Assembly: GCF_012274265.1 (NCBI RefSeq)
Contig: NZ_JAANYY010000002.1
Span: 992,001 to 1,056,000, forward strand
Source of the DNA: Sphingopyxis microcysteis
Lineage (GTDB): Bacteria; Pseudomonadota; Alphaproteobacteria; Sphingomonadales; Sphingomonadaceae
Direction of reading: 5' to 3'
Length of the DNA: 64,000 nt
Numbering within the stretch: the stretch's first letter is position 1; each line of letters opens with the position of its first letter. The notes under the pieces were generated by a model that saw only the letters and a program-made list of their open reading frames with translations, searched no databases and was not told the DNA's origin. Shown piece after piece: positions 46,187 to 54,735 of the stretch. Position numbers and translations under genes: made by a program.

Positions 46187-46909
46187 ATGGCCTATAGCGG
46201 GCAGGTTTCGAGACGGCAGCGGATGGTGGCGGGCGGCGGCGCCTTGCTGGCGGCAGTTGCGGTCGGATTCGGCCTCGCCAGCGGGCTCGACCTCGACGTC
46301 GTTCGCAAGGCCAGCAAGGCAATCGCCGCGCTTGCCATCGCGGCGCCGCCGCCGACCGAGCCGGTCGTCCCCCAAACTTCGCCCAGCGACATCGCCAGCG
46401 GCAAGGCGTCGGCAGCCAATCAACACGCCAAAGCGGCCCCCGTTATCGCGTCCAAACCCAAACTGCCGCCGATCACGCCTCCGGTTGCCGCCGCGCCGCA
46501 CCCCGGCACGGGAAGCGATGCATCTGCGGGCGCGACACCGAACCCCGGCGCCGGATCGGGCGCGGGTGGGCGCGGTGATGGAACGGGCGCAGGCGGGTCG
46601 GGCAACGGCACCGGTGGCGGCACCAAGGCGGTATGGCAGAGCGGCACGATCCGCGACCGCGACTATCCGCGTAGCGCGAGCCGCGCCCGCGTCGGCGGCG
46701 ACGTCGAGGTTCGCTTCACGATCCAGCCGTCGGGCCGCGTCACCGGCTGCCTGGTGACGCGATCGAGCGGCGACGCCGCGCTCGACCAGACCACCTGCCG
46801 CCTGATCGAAGACCGTTTTCGCTTCAAACCCGCCACCAATGCCGCGGGCGTCGCCGTCGCCAGCACCTATGGCTGGCGGCAAAGCTGGTGGCTCGAACCG
46901 CGTCGTTAG
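46187..46909 (+). CDS. tonB: TonB-family energy transducer
   Basis: 240-aa protein. One N-terminal membrane anchor (VAGGGALLAAVAVGFGLASG) is followed by a periplasmic Pro/Ala-rich spacer (APPPTEPVVPQ; SKPKLPPITPPVAAAPH) and a Gly/Ala-rich stretch. The C-terminal TonB domain is 'TIRDRDYPRSASRARVGGDV' and 'EVRFTIQPSGRVTGC' and so on to 'STYGWRQSWWLEPRR'. An ATG at 46163 is an alternative start. It lies directly upstream of a siderophore receptor, so it probably energises that receptor. No exbB/exbD is seen here. Confidence 0.87.
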   Translation: MAYSGQVSRRQRMVAGGGALLAAVAVGFGLASGLDLDVVRKASKAIAALAIAAPPPTEPVVPQTSPSDIASGKASAANQHAKAAPVIASKPKLPPITPPVAAAPHPGTGSDASAGATPNPGAGSGAGGRGDGTGAGGSGNGTGGGTKAVWQSGTIRDRDYPRSASRARVGGDVEVRFTIQPSGRVTGCLVTRSSGDAALDQTTCRLIEDRFRFKPATNAAGVAVASTYGWRQSWWLEPRR

Positions 46910-46960
46910 GCGACCTGATCGCAGCCCCACCCTCATCGTCGCGACAATTTGCGAGAATGA

Positions 46961-46975
46961 TGCGAATAATTCGCA
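46961..46975 (+). promoter_or_regulatory. Predicted iron-regulator operator 1 before siderophore receptor
   Basis: TGCGAATAATTCGCA is a perfect 7-1-7 inverted repeat with the layout of the classic Fur box TGATAATNATTATCA, changed at positions 3-4 of each arm. It lies 65 bases before the receptor start. Confidence 0.7.
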
Positions 46976-46989
46976 ATATAAATTGACTC

Positions 46990-47004
46990 TGCGATCGATT
47001 CGCA
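46990..47004 (+). promoter_or_regulatory. Predicted iron-regulator operator 2 before siderophore receptor
   Basis: TGCGATCGATTCGCA, the second site of form TGCGA-N5-TCGCA, begins 29 bases after operator 1 and ends 36 bases before the GTG start. That is almost the same distance as the matching site before the PepSY-TM gene. Confidence 0.68.
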
Positions 47005-47040
47005 ATAGCGGCCCCTCCGAACACCAGCAGGGGTAATATT

Positions 47041-49347
47041 GTGAAAAAATCGATGTCCGCCACCTTCCTCGCCATGTCGTGCGTGGGGACCCTGATCAGC
47101 GCCCCCACCATGGCCGCCGAAGTCGGCGCCGATGCCGCTGCCGAACAGCAAGCGGAGCGCGACCGCCGCGAAGAACGCGAGCAGATCATCGTTACCGGTC
47201 AGCAATATCAGACCCAGCAGGAATCGCCGAAATCGACGCGCTCGGTGCGCGACACGCCGCAGACGGTGACCGTCATCACCGGCGAAACGATCGAACAGCA
47301 AAATCTCCTGACGCTGCGCGACATGTTGTCGACCGTTCCCGGCATTACCTTTGGCGCCGCCGAAGGCGGCTCGCCGCCGGCGGATTCGATCACGCTGCGC
47401 GGCTATTCGGCGGGGTCGGACATCACGCAGGACGGGGTGCGCGACAGCGGTGCGTACAACCGGTCGGACAATTTCAACCTCGAACAGCTGGAAATCGTCA
47501 ACGGCGCCAATTCGGTCTATGGCGGATCGGGGTCGGTTGGCGGCTCGATCAACCTCGTCACCAAGCGTCCGCTCGCGGAAACTCGGGTCATCGCGACGGC
47601 GGGTATCGGCACCGATGATTATTATCGCGGTTCGATCGACGCCAACATCCGCGCCAATGACCTGATCGCCTTCCGCCTGAACGCGATGATCCATCAAAAC
47701 GACGTTCCGGGCCGCGACGTCGAATATTATGAGCGCTGGGGTGTGGCACCCTCGATCACCCTTGGTGTCGGCGGCCCGACCAGCCTGACGCTGCAATATC
47801 TGCATCAGGAGGACGAGAATATCCCGCAATATGGCGTGCCCTATTATGCGGTTGCCGGGGGCGTCCTTCCCGGCGTCGATCGCAGCGATTATTTCGGGTA
47901 CCGCAACGTCGATACGCAGGACATTACGGTCGATCAGGCGACCCTGACCTTCGAACATCAGTTGAGCGACCAGGTATCGCTTCGCAATCTGTCGCGTTGG
48001 CAACAGGTATCGCAGCTGACGATCGTCGGCCCGCCGCAGGGCACCTATTGCCTGGCCAACAACCAGCTCCCCACGGGAGCAGCGTGCCCCGCGACGGTCC
48101 CCGCAGGCTATTACCTGATTGGCGGCCCGCGCGGTAACACCCGCGATTCGAACAACGAAATCATGTATAATCAGCTTGACCTGCGTGCCGTGTTCAACAC
48201 CGGTGCGGTCGAACACACGCTGGTCGCTGGCGCGTCGGCAAGCTGGGAAAAATATCTGCTGTCGACGGGCAATGTGTACCGCAACGCCAATGGCACCCCG
48301 GCCTTTGCCACCTTCCCGCTGATCAACATCGCCAACCCGAACGAAATCGTTCAGGGACCGCCCGGCTTTGTCTATGGCAGCAACGTCTATACCGGTCCGG
48401 TGAATTATTTTGAAAGCGGTCGCCAGCGCGGCGAGATCGACAATTACGCGGTCTATCTGTTCGACGCGATGAAGATCGGGAAGTTCGAGATCAACGGCGG
48501 CGTGCGCTGGGAAAAGAACAGCGGAAATTACCGTACCGAAACGGTAACGACGGCAGGCGTGGTGACGCCTGGCACGATATTCCGCAACGATGCCGACCTG
48601 TTTTCCTATCGCCTCGGGCTGGTTTACAAACCGGTCGAAGCCGTGACGCTCTATGCGGCCTATGGCAATTCGAGAACGCCTTCGATCAGCGCCGTCAACG
48701 GCGCCTGCACCGCCTTGACCTGCAACGTCGATCCCGAAAGCGCGCGTAACTACGAAATTGGCGCCAAGGCCGAAGTCGCAGGTGGCAAACTGCTCCTTGC
48801 CGCATCGGCATTCCGCAACGAACGCAACCAGTACAAGGTGCCGTCGAACGATCCGACGATCCCCGACCAGGTGCTCGACGGCAAATCGCGCGTCGATGGC
48901 ATCGCGCTCAGCGTCGTCGGCAAGATCACCCCGCAATGGTCGGTGACCGCCAACTACACCTATCTGGACAGCACGCTGATCCAGTCGGTCGCCGACGGCC
49001 TGCCCGACCCGGCGGCGGGTGCACAGCTTCAGAACACGCCAAAGCATTCGGGCAGCCTGTTCACGACGTACGAGCTGCCGTTTGGCCTGACGCTTGGATA
49101 CAGCCTGACCTATCAGGGCAGCTTCGCGCTGAACCTGCCCACCGCGGCCAGCCCGACGATTTTCCGCTCGGACGATTATCTCGTCCATAGCGCCTATGTC
49201 GCTTACAACGTCACCGACAAGCTGAAGGCACAGCTCAATGTGAAGAATTTCACCGACGAGCTCTACTTCACGCGCGTCCGCAACAATGGCTGGGCCACCC
49301 CGGGCGATGCGCGCGCGGCGATTTTCTCGCTGACATACACGCATTGA
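47041..49347 (+). CDS. TonB-dependent siderophore receptor (catecholate/Fiu-PiuA type)
   Basis: 768-aa outer-membrane receptor. A signal peptide ends '[14 protein letters not shown]'. The plug domain has '[20 protein letters not shown]', '[20 protein letters not shown]' and '[20 protein letters not shown]'. The barrel runs from about residue 190 and ends in the family block '[20 protein letters not shown]', with the final strand 'AIFSLTYTH'. The start is GTG at 47041 or the ATG at 47053. Context (TonB upstream, PiuC downstream, two Fur-like sites) supports ferric-siderophore uptake. Confidence 0.93.
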   Translation: MKKSMSATFLAMSCVGTLISAPTMAAEVGADAAAEQQAERDRREEREQIIVTGQQYQTQQESPKSTRSVRDTPQTVTVITGETIEQQNLLTLRDMLSTVPGITFGAAEGGSPPADSITLRGYSAGSDITQDGVRDSGAYNRSDNFNLEQLEIVNGANSVYGGSGSVGGSINLVTKRPLAETRVIATAGIGTDDYYRGSIDANIRANDLIAFRLNAMIHQNDVPGRDVEYYERWGVAPSITLGVGGPTSLTLQYLHQEDENIPQYGVPYYAVAGGVLPGVDRSDYFGYRNVDTQDITVDQATLTFEHQLSDQVSLRNLSRWQQVSQLTIVGPPQGTYCLANNQLPTGAACPATVPAGYYLIGGPRGNTRDSNNEIMYNQLDLRAVFNTGAVEHTLVAGASASWEKYLLSTGNVYRNANGTPAFATFPLINIANPNEIVQGPPGFVYGSNVYTGPVNYFESGRQRGEIDNYAVYLFDAMKIGKFEINGGVRWEKNSGNYRTETVTTAGVVTPGTIFRNDADLFSYRLGLVYKPVEAVTLYAAYGNSRTPSISAVNGACTALTCNVDPESARNYEIGAKAEVAGGKLLLAASAFRNERNQYKVPSNDPTIPDQVLDGKSRVDGIALSVVGKITPQWSVTANYTYLDSTLIQSVADGLPDPAAGAQLQNTPKHSGSLFTTYELPFGLTLGYSLTYQGSFALNLPTAASPTIFRSDDYLVHSAYVAYNVTDKLKAQLNVKNFTDELYFTRVRNNGWATPGDARAAIFSLTYTH

Positions 49348-49445
49348 CCTGCATGGCGGGGACGGCGGCGCCGCTGCCGCCCCCGCCATTGCTTCGCGCC
49401 CGAACCTATGGCAGCCCGTCGCGGTATCGCCGAAGAGACCCTGCC

Positions 49446-50129
49446 ATGTTGATTGCCGTTCCCGATCTGTTGACCGCCGACGAGCTGGCCGAAATCCGGC
49501 GAATCATCGACGGCGCCGATTGGGTCGACGGCAACGTCACGTCGGGCCATCAGGCGGCGCTCGCCAAGAACAACGAACAATTGCCCGAAGACAGCGACGC
49601 GGCGCGGCAGGCGGGGCGACTGATCCTCGACGCGCTCGGCCGGTCGCCGCTGTTTTTTGCCTCAGCGCTGCCGCTCAAAATCTTTCCGCCGCTGTTCAAC
49701 CGTTATGGCGAGGGGCAGGAATTCGACACCCATGTCGACAATGCGGTTCGGCTGAAGCGCGGCAGCGAGTTTCGCATGCGCAGTGACCTGTCGATCACTG
49801 TCTTCCTCGAAGCCCCCGACAATTATGACGGCGGCGAGTTACTGGTCGAGGATCATTATGGGGTCCAGCGCGTCAAGCTGCCTGCCGGACACGCGGTGGT
49901 CTATCCCTCGTCCAGCCTACATCGCGTCACCCCGGTCACGCGCGGGCGGCGCGTTGCCTCCTTCTTCTGGATCCAGTCGATGGTGCGCGATACCGAGGCG
50001 CGGCGACTGCTGTTCGACCTCGACCGCGCGGTCCAGCGGCTGACCGGCGATCTTGGCGGCAAGGACCGGTCGGTAATCGAACTCACCGGCGTCTATCACA
50101 ATCTCTTGCGCCGCTGGGCGGACAGCTAA
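49446..50129 (+). CDS. piuC: PKHD-type Fe(II)/2-oxoglutarate dioxygenase PiuC
   Basis: 227-aa hydroxylase. The 2-His-1-Asp iron site is visible: His and Asp in '[14 protein letters not shown]' and the distal His in '[20 protein letters not shown]', with an Arg binding 2-oxoglutarate. '[10 protein letters not shown]' and '[15 protein letters not shown]' are typical of the PiuC/YbiX family. Genes of this family usually accompany catecholate receptors, as here. Its stop overlaps the convergent apbE stop by 4 bases. Confidence 0.93.
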   Translation: MLIAVPDLLTADELAEIRRIIDGADWVDGNVTSGHQAALAKNNEQLPEDSDAARQAGRLILDALGRSPLFFASALPLKIFPPLFNRYGEGQEFDTHVDNAVRLKRGSEFRMRSDLSITVFLEAPDNYDGGELLVEDHYGVQRVKLPAGHAVVYPSSSLHRVTPVTRGRRVASFFWIQSMVRDTEARRLLFDLDRAVQRLTGDLGGKDRSVIELTGVYHNLLRRWADS

Positions 50130-51085
50130 CCCAACATTGCGCGCCATTCGCGCGACAGAAATTCGCGCTCACCCGCAATCACACAGGCCGCTAGCCCCTG
50201 CGCATCGGCGAGCGCGATCGCCGCCGCTGGCCCGAGCACGGTCAGCGCCGTGGCCCAGCCGTCGGCCAGCATGCAGCTCCGATGCAGCACCGTCACCGAC
50301 GACACGGCGTTGACTATCGGCCGCCCGGTTTGCGGGTCGAAACTGTGCGAATAATGCCGCCCGTCGACCGTGAAGCCGCGGCGGTAGTTGCCCGACGTCG
50401 CCGCCGACAGATCGTGCAGCGCAATCCGGTAAGGCGCCACCGAAGTGCTCGGCGGCATTTCGACATCGACCCACCACGGCTGGCCGTCGGGGCGAATCCC
50501 CTCCCCGCGCAACTCGCCGCCTACCTCGAGCAGGAAGTGGCGCACGCCGTTCGCCAGCAGCCATTCGGCGGCCAGGTCGACGCCATAGCCCTTGGCGATG
50601 CCCGAGAGGTCCAGCACGGCACCCTCGCTGCGCCGAATGCGGCGCGCGTCCGCATCGAAGTCGATCCGGCGCTCGCCATCCTCGCCAGGGCCGGGCACGC
50701 GATCCACCGGTCCGCTCGCGCCAAAGCCCCAACGATCGGTCAGCGCGCCCAGGGCCGGGTCGAACGCACCGTCGCTCGCGCGCTGGATCGTCAGCGCAGC
50801 ATCGACGACATGGGCAAATTCAGCGGGCAGGTCGAACCATTCGCCGACCGGCGAGCGATTGAACCGCGACAGGTGGGATGCGCTGTCCCACTGGCTCATC
50901 TGCGCGACCACAAGGTCCAGCGTCGCCTGTACCCCCGCAGCGAGCGAAGGGGACGACTCGACCGCGTGCAGCGACCAACTCGTCCCCATCGTTTCGCCGC
51001 CGAAGCTTGCGATCGCTGCCCGGGGATCGCGCGCCGCAAAGGCAGCGGGCGTAAGCGCCCGGGGGATCAGGATACGGTCGTTCAG
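50126..51085 (-). CDS. apbE: FAD:protein FMN transferase ApbE (unusual start)
   Basis: About 319-aa flavin transferase that attaches FMN to Thr/Ser of exported proteins. Family motifs are '[18 protein letters not shown]' near the N-terminus, '[17 protein letters not shown]', '[20 protein letters not shown]', '[17 protein letters not shown]' and '[13 protein letters not shown]'. No ATG, GTG or TTG occurs at the expected N-terminus. A CTG at 51085 overlaps the upstream stop (CTGA), mimicking ATGA coupling. The first ATG inside (the M of MGTSW) would cut into the domain. It has no clear signal peptide or lipobox, unlike many periplasmic ApbE proteins. Last gene of the PepSY-DUF2271-DUF4198-apbE set. 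Confidence 0.85.
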   Translation of the reverse strand: MNDRILIPRALTPAAFAARDPRAAIASFGGETMGTSWSLHAVESSPSLAAGVQATLDLVVAQMSQWDSASHLSRFNRSPVGEWFDLPAEFAHVVDAALTIQRASDGAFDPALGALTDRWGFGASGPVDRVPGPGEDGERRIDFDADARRIRRSEGAVLDLSGIAKGYGVDLAAEWLLANGVRHFLLEVGGELRGEGIRPDGQPWWVDVEMPPSTSVAPYRIALHDLSAATSGNYRRGFTVDGRHYSHSFDPQTGRPIVNAVSSVTVLHRSCMLADGWATALTVLGPAAAIALADAQGLAACVIAGEREFLSREWRAMLG

Positions 51086-51921
51086 GGCGCCAGCACCTCG
51101 AGCGTGGTGACATAGCTGGCGCGCCTTGCCAGCGGCGGCGGCGCACCGCCTTCGCCTTCTTCCCGCTCGACTTGCGGGGTCGTGACGTTCAGCCAATACA
51201 TGCCGGGTTCGGGCCAGGTCACGGCAACCTTGCCCTCGGCGTCGGTGGTCAGGTCCATCTGACCCAATTGATCGCGATAGCGGATACCGCCCGGAATGAC
51301 CGTGACGGGCAGGCCCGCCGCCGGCTTGCCGTCGAGCAGGAACTGGAACGTCGCCGCCTCGCCGGAAAACAGGTCATTGGGGTGGGTCACCGGCGCCAGC
51401 TCGATGCCCTTGCCGGTCGGTTTGAACAGGCTCGTCGTCGGTTCGCCGACCGTCACGAAAATTTCGTTGCGATTGTTCGCTTCGGCGGTCTTCACATTGG
51501 TCGCACCCGCGGGCAGACGCTCGGCCAGATTGGCCGCGGTCGTCCCGCGCGGCAGGCGCTCGGTCTTTCCGTTGAGCTCATAGCTGCCCATCAGCATGTC
51601 GGTCGCCGAACCGATCCGCCAGGTTCCCCGCTGCGTCAGACGCACGTCGAAGGTGCTGCGATACCGCCCGGTCGATTTATTCTCGATCGCCGCCTCGGTG
51701 CCGTCGGGCGCCCACGCCTTCATCGCGTCGAGCCGCATCGGCTGATGCTCGAAATAGAAAAGGTCGTTCGATACCGCGGCATCGACGGTCACCCACACAT
51801 CGTCACCCGATACCACCGTCGACGACGGCATCATCCACTGGCGATGCGCGCTGGCCGGAACCGCTGCCAAAGCCGCAAGCGCGGCGCCCGCCGCCAAACC
51901 CCAAAACCGCTTGTTCATCAT
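51082..51921 (-). CDS. Exported DUF4198 domain-containing protein
   Basis: 279-aa protein with a signal peptide (AALAALAAVPASA|HRQWMMPS). The mature protein begins with the His-rich start typical of DUF4198 (AHRQWMMPSSTVVSGDDVWV). The family is linked to CbiK/NikM-like metal and nutrient transport accessory proteins. A second beta domain (AAGLPVTVIPGGIRYRDQLG) resembles carboxypeptidase-regulatory domains. A second ATG is at 51918. It lies between DUF2271 and apbE. Probable periplasmic metal-binding or accessory role. Confidence 0.85.
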   Translation of the reverse strand: MMNKRFWGLAAGAALAALAAVPASAHRQWMMPSSTVVSGDDVWVTVDAAVSNDLFYFEHQPMRLDAMKAWAPDGTEAAIENKSTGRYRSTFDVRLTQRGTWRIGSATDMLMGSYELNGKTERLPRGTTAANLAERLPAGATNVKTAEANNRNEIFVTVGEPTTSLFKPTGKGIELAPVTHPNDLFSGEAATFQFLLDGKPAAGLPVTVIPGGIRYRDQLGQMDLTTDAEGKVAVTWPEPGMYWLNVTTPQVEREEGEGGAPPPLARRASYVTTLEVLAP

Positions 51922-51935
51922 CCTGCCCTCTCGTC

Positions 51936-52466
51936 TTAACGGAAAGAGACCGCGACGGCCCCCAGTTCGGTCGTTCCCGCTGCGCGTCCGCCAGCCCCGG
52001 CCTTCGCCGGCCAGCTGAACGGAATGCGCAGCAATTCGCGGCCGCCAACCTCGCGCGCTGCCTCGACCACCAATGTATATTGCCCCGGCGCAGCGGCACC
52101 CAGCTGCGCGCGCGAGAAGGATATTTTATGCGCACCCGGCGCGCGGGTGGCGCCGGTGATGCCATTGGCGGGGAAGGCCAGCGAGCGTCCCGACACGCGC
52201 CACCACTGGCGCACGTCGCGGAGCCACTTCGTCCCCTCATTCGCCTTCATGTCATGATCGTACCAGACCGCGACGGTCTTGGCCTTGGCGCCCGCCTTTT
52301 CGACCCAGATCGCGACATAGGGTTTATGATATTCGGCGACCTTCAGCCGCGGGATATTGATCGTCACGTCCATCGTGCCGGGATCGGCGGCCAGCGCAGG
52401 CGCCGCGAACGCGGCCCCCAGGCCGACGGTCGAACCGACCACGAGCGCGCGGGTGGAAAGCTGCAT
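51936..52466 (-). CDS. DUF2271 domain-containing exported protein with flavinylation-type motif
   Basis: 176-aa protein with a signal peptide (LGAAFAAPALA|ADPGTMDV). The body is the DUF2271 beta fold: 'VTINIPRLKVAEYHKPYVAI', 'VWYDHDMKANEGTKWLRDVR'. Residues 101-107 are NGITGAT, matching the ApbE flavinylation signature [D/N]xx[S/T]GA[T/S]. Thr107 would be the FMN acceptor. ApbE is encoded two genes downstream. A periplasmic flavoprotein that accepts electrons from the adjacent PepSY membrane protein is the best inference. Confidence 0.85.
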   Translation of the reverse strand: MQLSTRALVVGSTVGLGAAFAAPALAADPGTMDVTINIPRLKVAEYHKPYVAIWVEKAGAKAKTVAVWYDHDMKANEGTKWLRDVRQWWRVSGRSLAFPANGITGATRAPGAHKISFSRAQLGAAAPGQYTLVVEAAREVGGRELLRIPFSWPAKAGAGGRAAGTTELGAVAVSFR

Positions 52467-52477
52467 CAAGAAACTCC

Positions 52478-53122
52478 CTAATGAATGAAGACGACGGCGA
52501 TCGCGGCGGGGATCGCCAGCCCCAGCCCGACGAGCGGCCAGGTGCTCTTGCGCTTCGCCGAATGAAGCTGGAGCAGGAACAGCCCGGTGATCGCAAACAC
52601 CAGACAGGCGAACGAAAAAACGTCGATAAACAGGCTCCACTCGCCGCCCGAATTGCGGCCCTTGTGAAGATCGTTGAGATAGGAAATCCAGCCGCGGCTG
52701 GTGACTTCGCTGGTTGCCGCGCCCGTCGTCAGGTCGATCGCGACCCAGGCGTCGCCGCCCGGACGCGGCGCGGGCAGATAGACTTCGCCCGCCGACCATT
52801 CGGCCTCGTTCGACGCCTTGACCGGGAACGTCTGCTCGACCCATGCGGCAACCGGCGCGGGCAGCGGCGCCTTGGCATCCGCCGGGACTGCCGCGGCCAA
52901 TTGGGCAAGCAGCGGCGCGGGAAGGTCGGCCGATTTTTCGGTGACGACCGGCGATCCCTCAATGTCGGCGGCGTGGTTCAGCGTAAAGCCGGTGATCGCA
53001 AACAGCAGCAATCCGATCAGGCAGACAGCCGAGCTCATCCAGTGCCACATGTGCAACTGCTTCAGCCAAAAGGCTTTCCGGCTCTTTTTGATCGCCGGGC
53101 GCGAGGGGTTGGGTGCGTGCAT
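52478..53122 (-). CDS. PepSY-associated transmembrane protein
   Basis: 214-aa membrane protein. It has a basic N-terminus, a first helix (SSAVCLIGLLLFAITGFTLN) followed by 'HAADIEG', a periplasmic segment of about 100 residues with PepSY-like character, then 'GWISYLNDLHKGRNSGGEWS', and two C-terminal helices (LFIDVFSFACLVFAITGLFL; WPLVGLGLAIPAAIAVVFIH). Conserved His (WLKQLHMWHW, FTLNHA, LNDLHKGR) could bind haem, as in related PepSY_TM reductases. The ATG at 53122 is preferred over one at 53155. It begins 37 bases after an operator-like repeat. Confidence 0.85.
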   Translation of the reverse strand: MHAPNPSRPAIKKSRKAFWLKQLHMWHWMSSAVCLIGLLLFAITGFTLNHAADIEGSPVVTEKSADLPAPLLAQLAAAVPADAKAPLPAPVAAWVEQTFPVKASNEAEWSAGEVYLPAPRPGGDAWVAIDLTTGAATSEVTSRGWISYLNDLHKGRNSGGEWSLFIDVFSFACLVFAITGLFLLQLHSAKRKSTWPLVGLGLAIPAAIAVVFIH

Positions 53123-53159
53123 GAAAGAATTCTGGATGGGAATGATGCGCGGCAATTAT

Positions 53160-53174
53160 CGCGAACGCTTCGCA
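53160..53174 (-). promoter_or_regulatory. Predicted iron-regulator operator before PepSY-TM gene
   Basis: Read leftward, TGCGAAGCGTTCGCG matches TGCGA-N5-TCGCA with one mismatch. It ends 37 bases before the PepSY-TM start codon. The same motif is found twice before the siderophore receptor on the other strand, so both transcripts are probably under one iron-responsive repressor. Confidence 0.62.
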
Positions 53175-53284
53175 ATTACAATAACTATTCCGCTGTGAGA
53201 ACGAAATTTGATGGACCACGCACAGCGAGCGAAGGCGCTGGCTGGCGCCTTACCGACCGGTCGATCTGACGATGAAGGAAAGGG

Positions 53285-53377
53285 TGGCGGAGACGGAGGG
53301 ATTCGAACCCTCGGTACCGGATTTACCAGTACGACGGTTTAGCAAACCGTTGGTTTCAGCCACTCACCCACGTCTCC
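53285..53377 (-). tRNA. tRNA-Ser (GCT)
   Basis: 93 bases with CCA, including the long variable arm of a class II tRNA. The acceptor is GGAGACG/CGTCTCC, the anticodon loop TTGCTAA (GCT), the variable arm runs from TCGTACTGG to CCGGTACCG, and the T-loop is GGTTCGAATCC. Confidence 0.97.
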
Positions 53378-53621
53378 GCATGGTCTGCCGCGCTAACGAC
53401 AGGTTTGGCCTAGGCGGGTCGCTATAGCCATGCACTTCGCGCCCCGCAACGCCAAAGATTGCCCAATTTTACCCCGAGGCCGAGCATTTCGGCGCACTAT
53501 CGATTCGGTCTGGCGCAAAATCGACTCGGGTCATCGCCGGTTCATTGCCCGCCGCGCAAACCGAGTCATGATTAACGCCGCTTTCGGTGCGCTCGTACCG
53601 TTCGAATTTTGGGGGTCAGAC

Positions 53622-54395
53622 ATGCGACACACATTCACCAGCTTTGCTTTGGCGGCGGCCGCCGCTTTCGGCTTGGCGCTATCGCCGGTTCCCGCCGCGG
53701 CCCAGATGCGCGAATTCGATCCGAACACCGCGATCGATTCCGATCTCGACAACCCCACCTCGCCCCCACCCGTATCGAGCGATGCCACCGACGAGGTCAT
53801 CAATTACGACAGCGACCTTGCGACCGGGGACCAGCAGACCAGCGAAGCGCCGATCAGCGGCACCGCCACCCCGGGCGATATGACGACCACCACCGTGATC
53901 ACCGAAGATACGGCGACCTATAAGCAGGACGACCTGATCGGCGCCGCCGAGGGCGTGTTCGGCAAAGGCGCGCAGGGGCTGGCCGGACTGATCGAAGACA
54001 TCCTCAAGAAACAGGGCGAACCCAACGCCTATATCGTCGGCCGCGAAGCCGGCGGTGCGCTGGTGCTCGGCGTGCGCTATGGTTCGGGGACGCTGCACCA
54101 CAAGATCGAAGGCGAATTGCCCGCTTACTGGACCGGCCCCTCGGTCGGCTTCGACGCAGGCGCCAACGCGGGCAATACCTTCGTCCTCGTCTATAACCTG
54201 TTCGACAGCAACGATCTCTACAAGCGCTTCCCCGCGGGCGAAGGCGCTGCCTATCTCCTCGGCGGCTTCAACGCGAGCTACCTGCGCCGCGGCGACGTCG
54301 TCCTGATCCCGATCCGCGTCGGCGTCGGCGCACGACTGGGCGCGAACGTCGGCTATATGAAGTTCCGCAAGAAGCAGAATTGGGTCCCGTTCTAA
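53622..54395 (+). CDS. eipA: DUF1134 exported protein (EipA family)
   Basis: 257-aa periplasmic protein with signal peptide 'ALSPVPAAA|QMREFDP'. A Thr/Asp-rich linker leads to the DUF1134 domain (YIVGREAGGALVLGVRYGSG; YWTGPSVGFDAGANAGNTFV) and the conserved end 'RLGANVGYMKFRKKQNWVPF'. In Brucella the DUF1134 protein EipA is needed for envelope integrity. GGGGG lies 5-6 bases before the ATG at 53622. It is monocistronic and ends before a terminator. Confidence 0.88.
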   Translation: MRHTFTSFALAAAAAFGLALSPVPAAAQMREFDPNTAIDSDLDNPTSPPPVSSDATDEVINYDSDLATGDQQTSEAPISGTATPGDMTTTTVITEDTATYKQDDLIGAAEGVFGKGAQGLAGLIEDILKKQGEPNAYIVGREAGGALVLGVRYGSGTLHHKIEGELPAYWTGPSVGFDAGANAGNTFVLVYNLFDSNDLYKRFPAGEGAAYLLGGFNASYLRRGDVVLIPIRVGVGARLGANVGYMKFRKKQNWVPF

Positions 54396-54416
54396 GTATC
54401 GGCCCGTGTACCAACG

Positions 54417-54454
54417 AAAAGAAAGCCCGCGCCCGACGGCCGAGGCTTTTCTTT
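54417..54454 (+). terminator. Rho-independent terminator after eipA
   Basis: AAAGAAAGCC pairs with GGCTTTTCTTT around a GC-rich loop, and the right arm itself supplies the T-rich tail. It starts 22 bases after the eipA stop. Confidence 0.8.
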
Positions 54455-54506
54455 GGGGGACAGAGGTTAGCGGCGAAATGACGGCTAACGACCGGAAGTT
54501 GCCATC

Positions 54507-54649
54507 GATCCTCCCTGTCGCGCAGCGATGGGGAGGTGGCAGCGCGGAGCGCTGACGGAGGGGCTTTGGCACTACCGTCGCGGCCCCTCCACCATCCCCG
54601 CTTTCGCGGGGACAGTCCCCCTCCCCATGGCTTCGCCACAGGGAGGATC
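54507..54649. repeat. 143-bp intergenic palindromic element, family B copy 2
   Basis: Starts GATCCTCCC and ends GGGAGGATC. It shares 'GGGGAGGTGGCAGC' and 'GCTGACGGAGGGG' with the copy at 3775-3916, and the same overall length, but the internal loops differ. It lies next to a family A repeat. Confidence 0.85.
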
Positions 54650-54657
54650 TATAACAT

Positions 54658-54735
54658 CGTCATCCCGGCGAAGGCCGGGATCTCGCCGTTGCGTTAGGAT
54701 GCGAGGGTGAGACCCCGGCCTTCGCCGGGGTGACG
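54658..54735. repeat. 78-bp double-palindrome repeat, family A copy 3
   Basis: Same 27 + 24 + 27 architecture as the copies at 14567, 19665 and 62723. The right arm has GAGACCCCGG and CCGGGGTGACG, changed together from GAGATCCCGG and CCGGGATGACG. The changes are compensatory and keep the local hairpin. Confidence 0.9.

Noticed and set aside
46933..49389. 818-codon open frame on the minus strand opposite the siderophore receptor
   Set aside because: Composition is Arg/His/Asp-rich noise from antisense of a GC3-biased gene. The plus strand encodes a complete TonB-dependent receptor.
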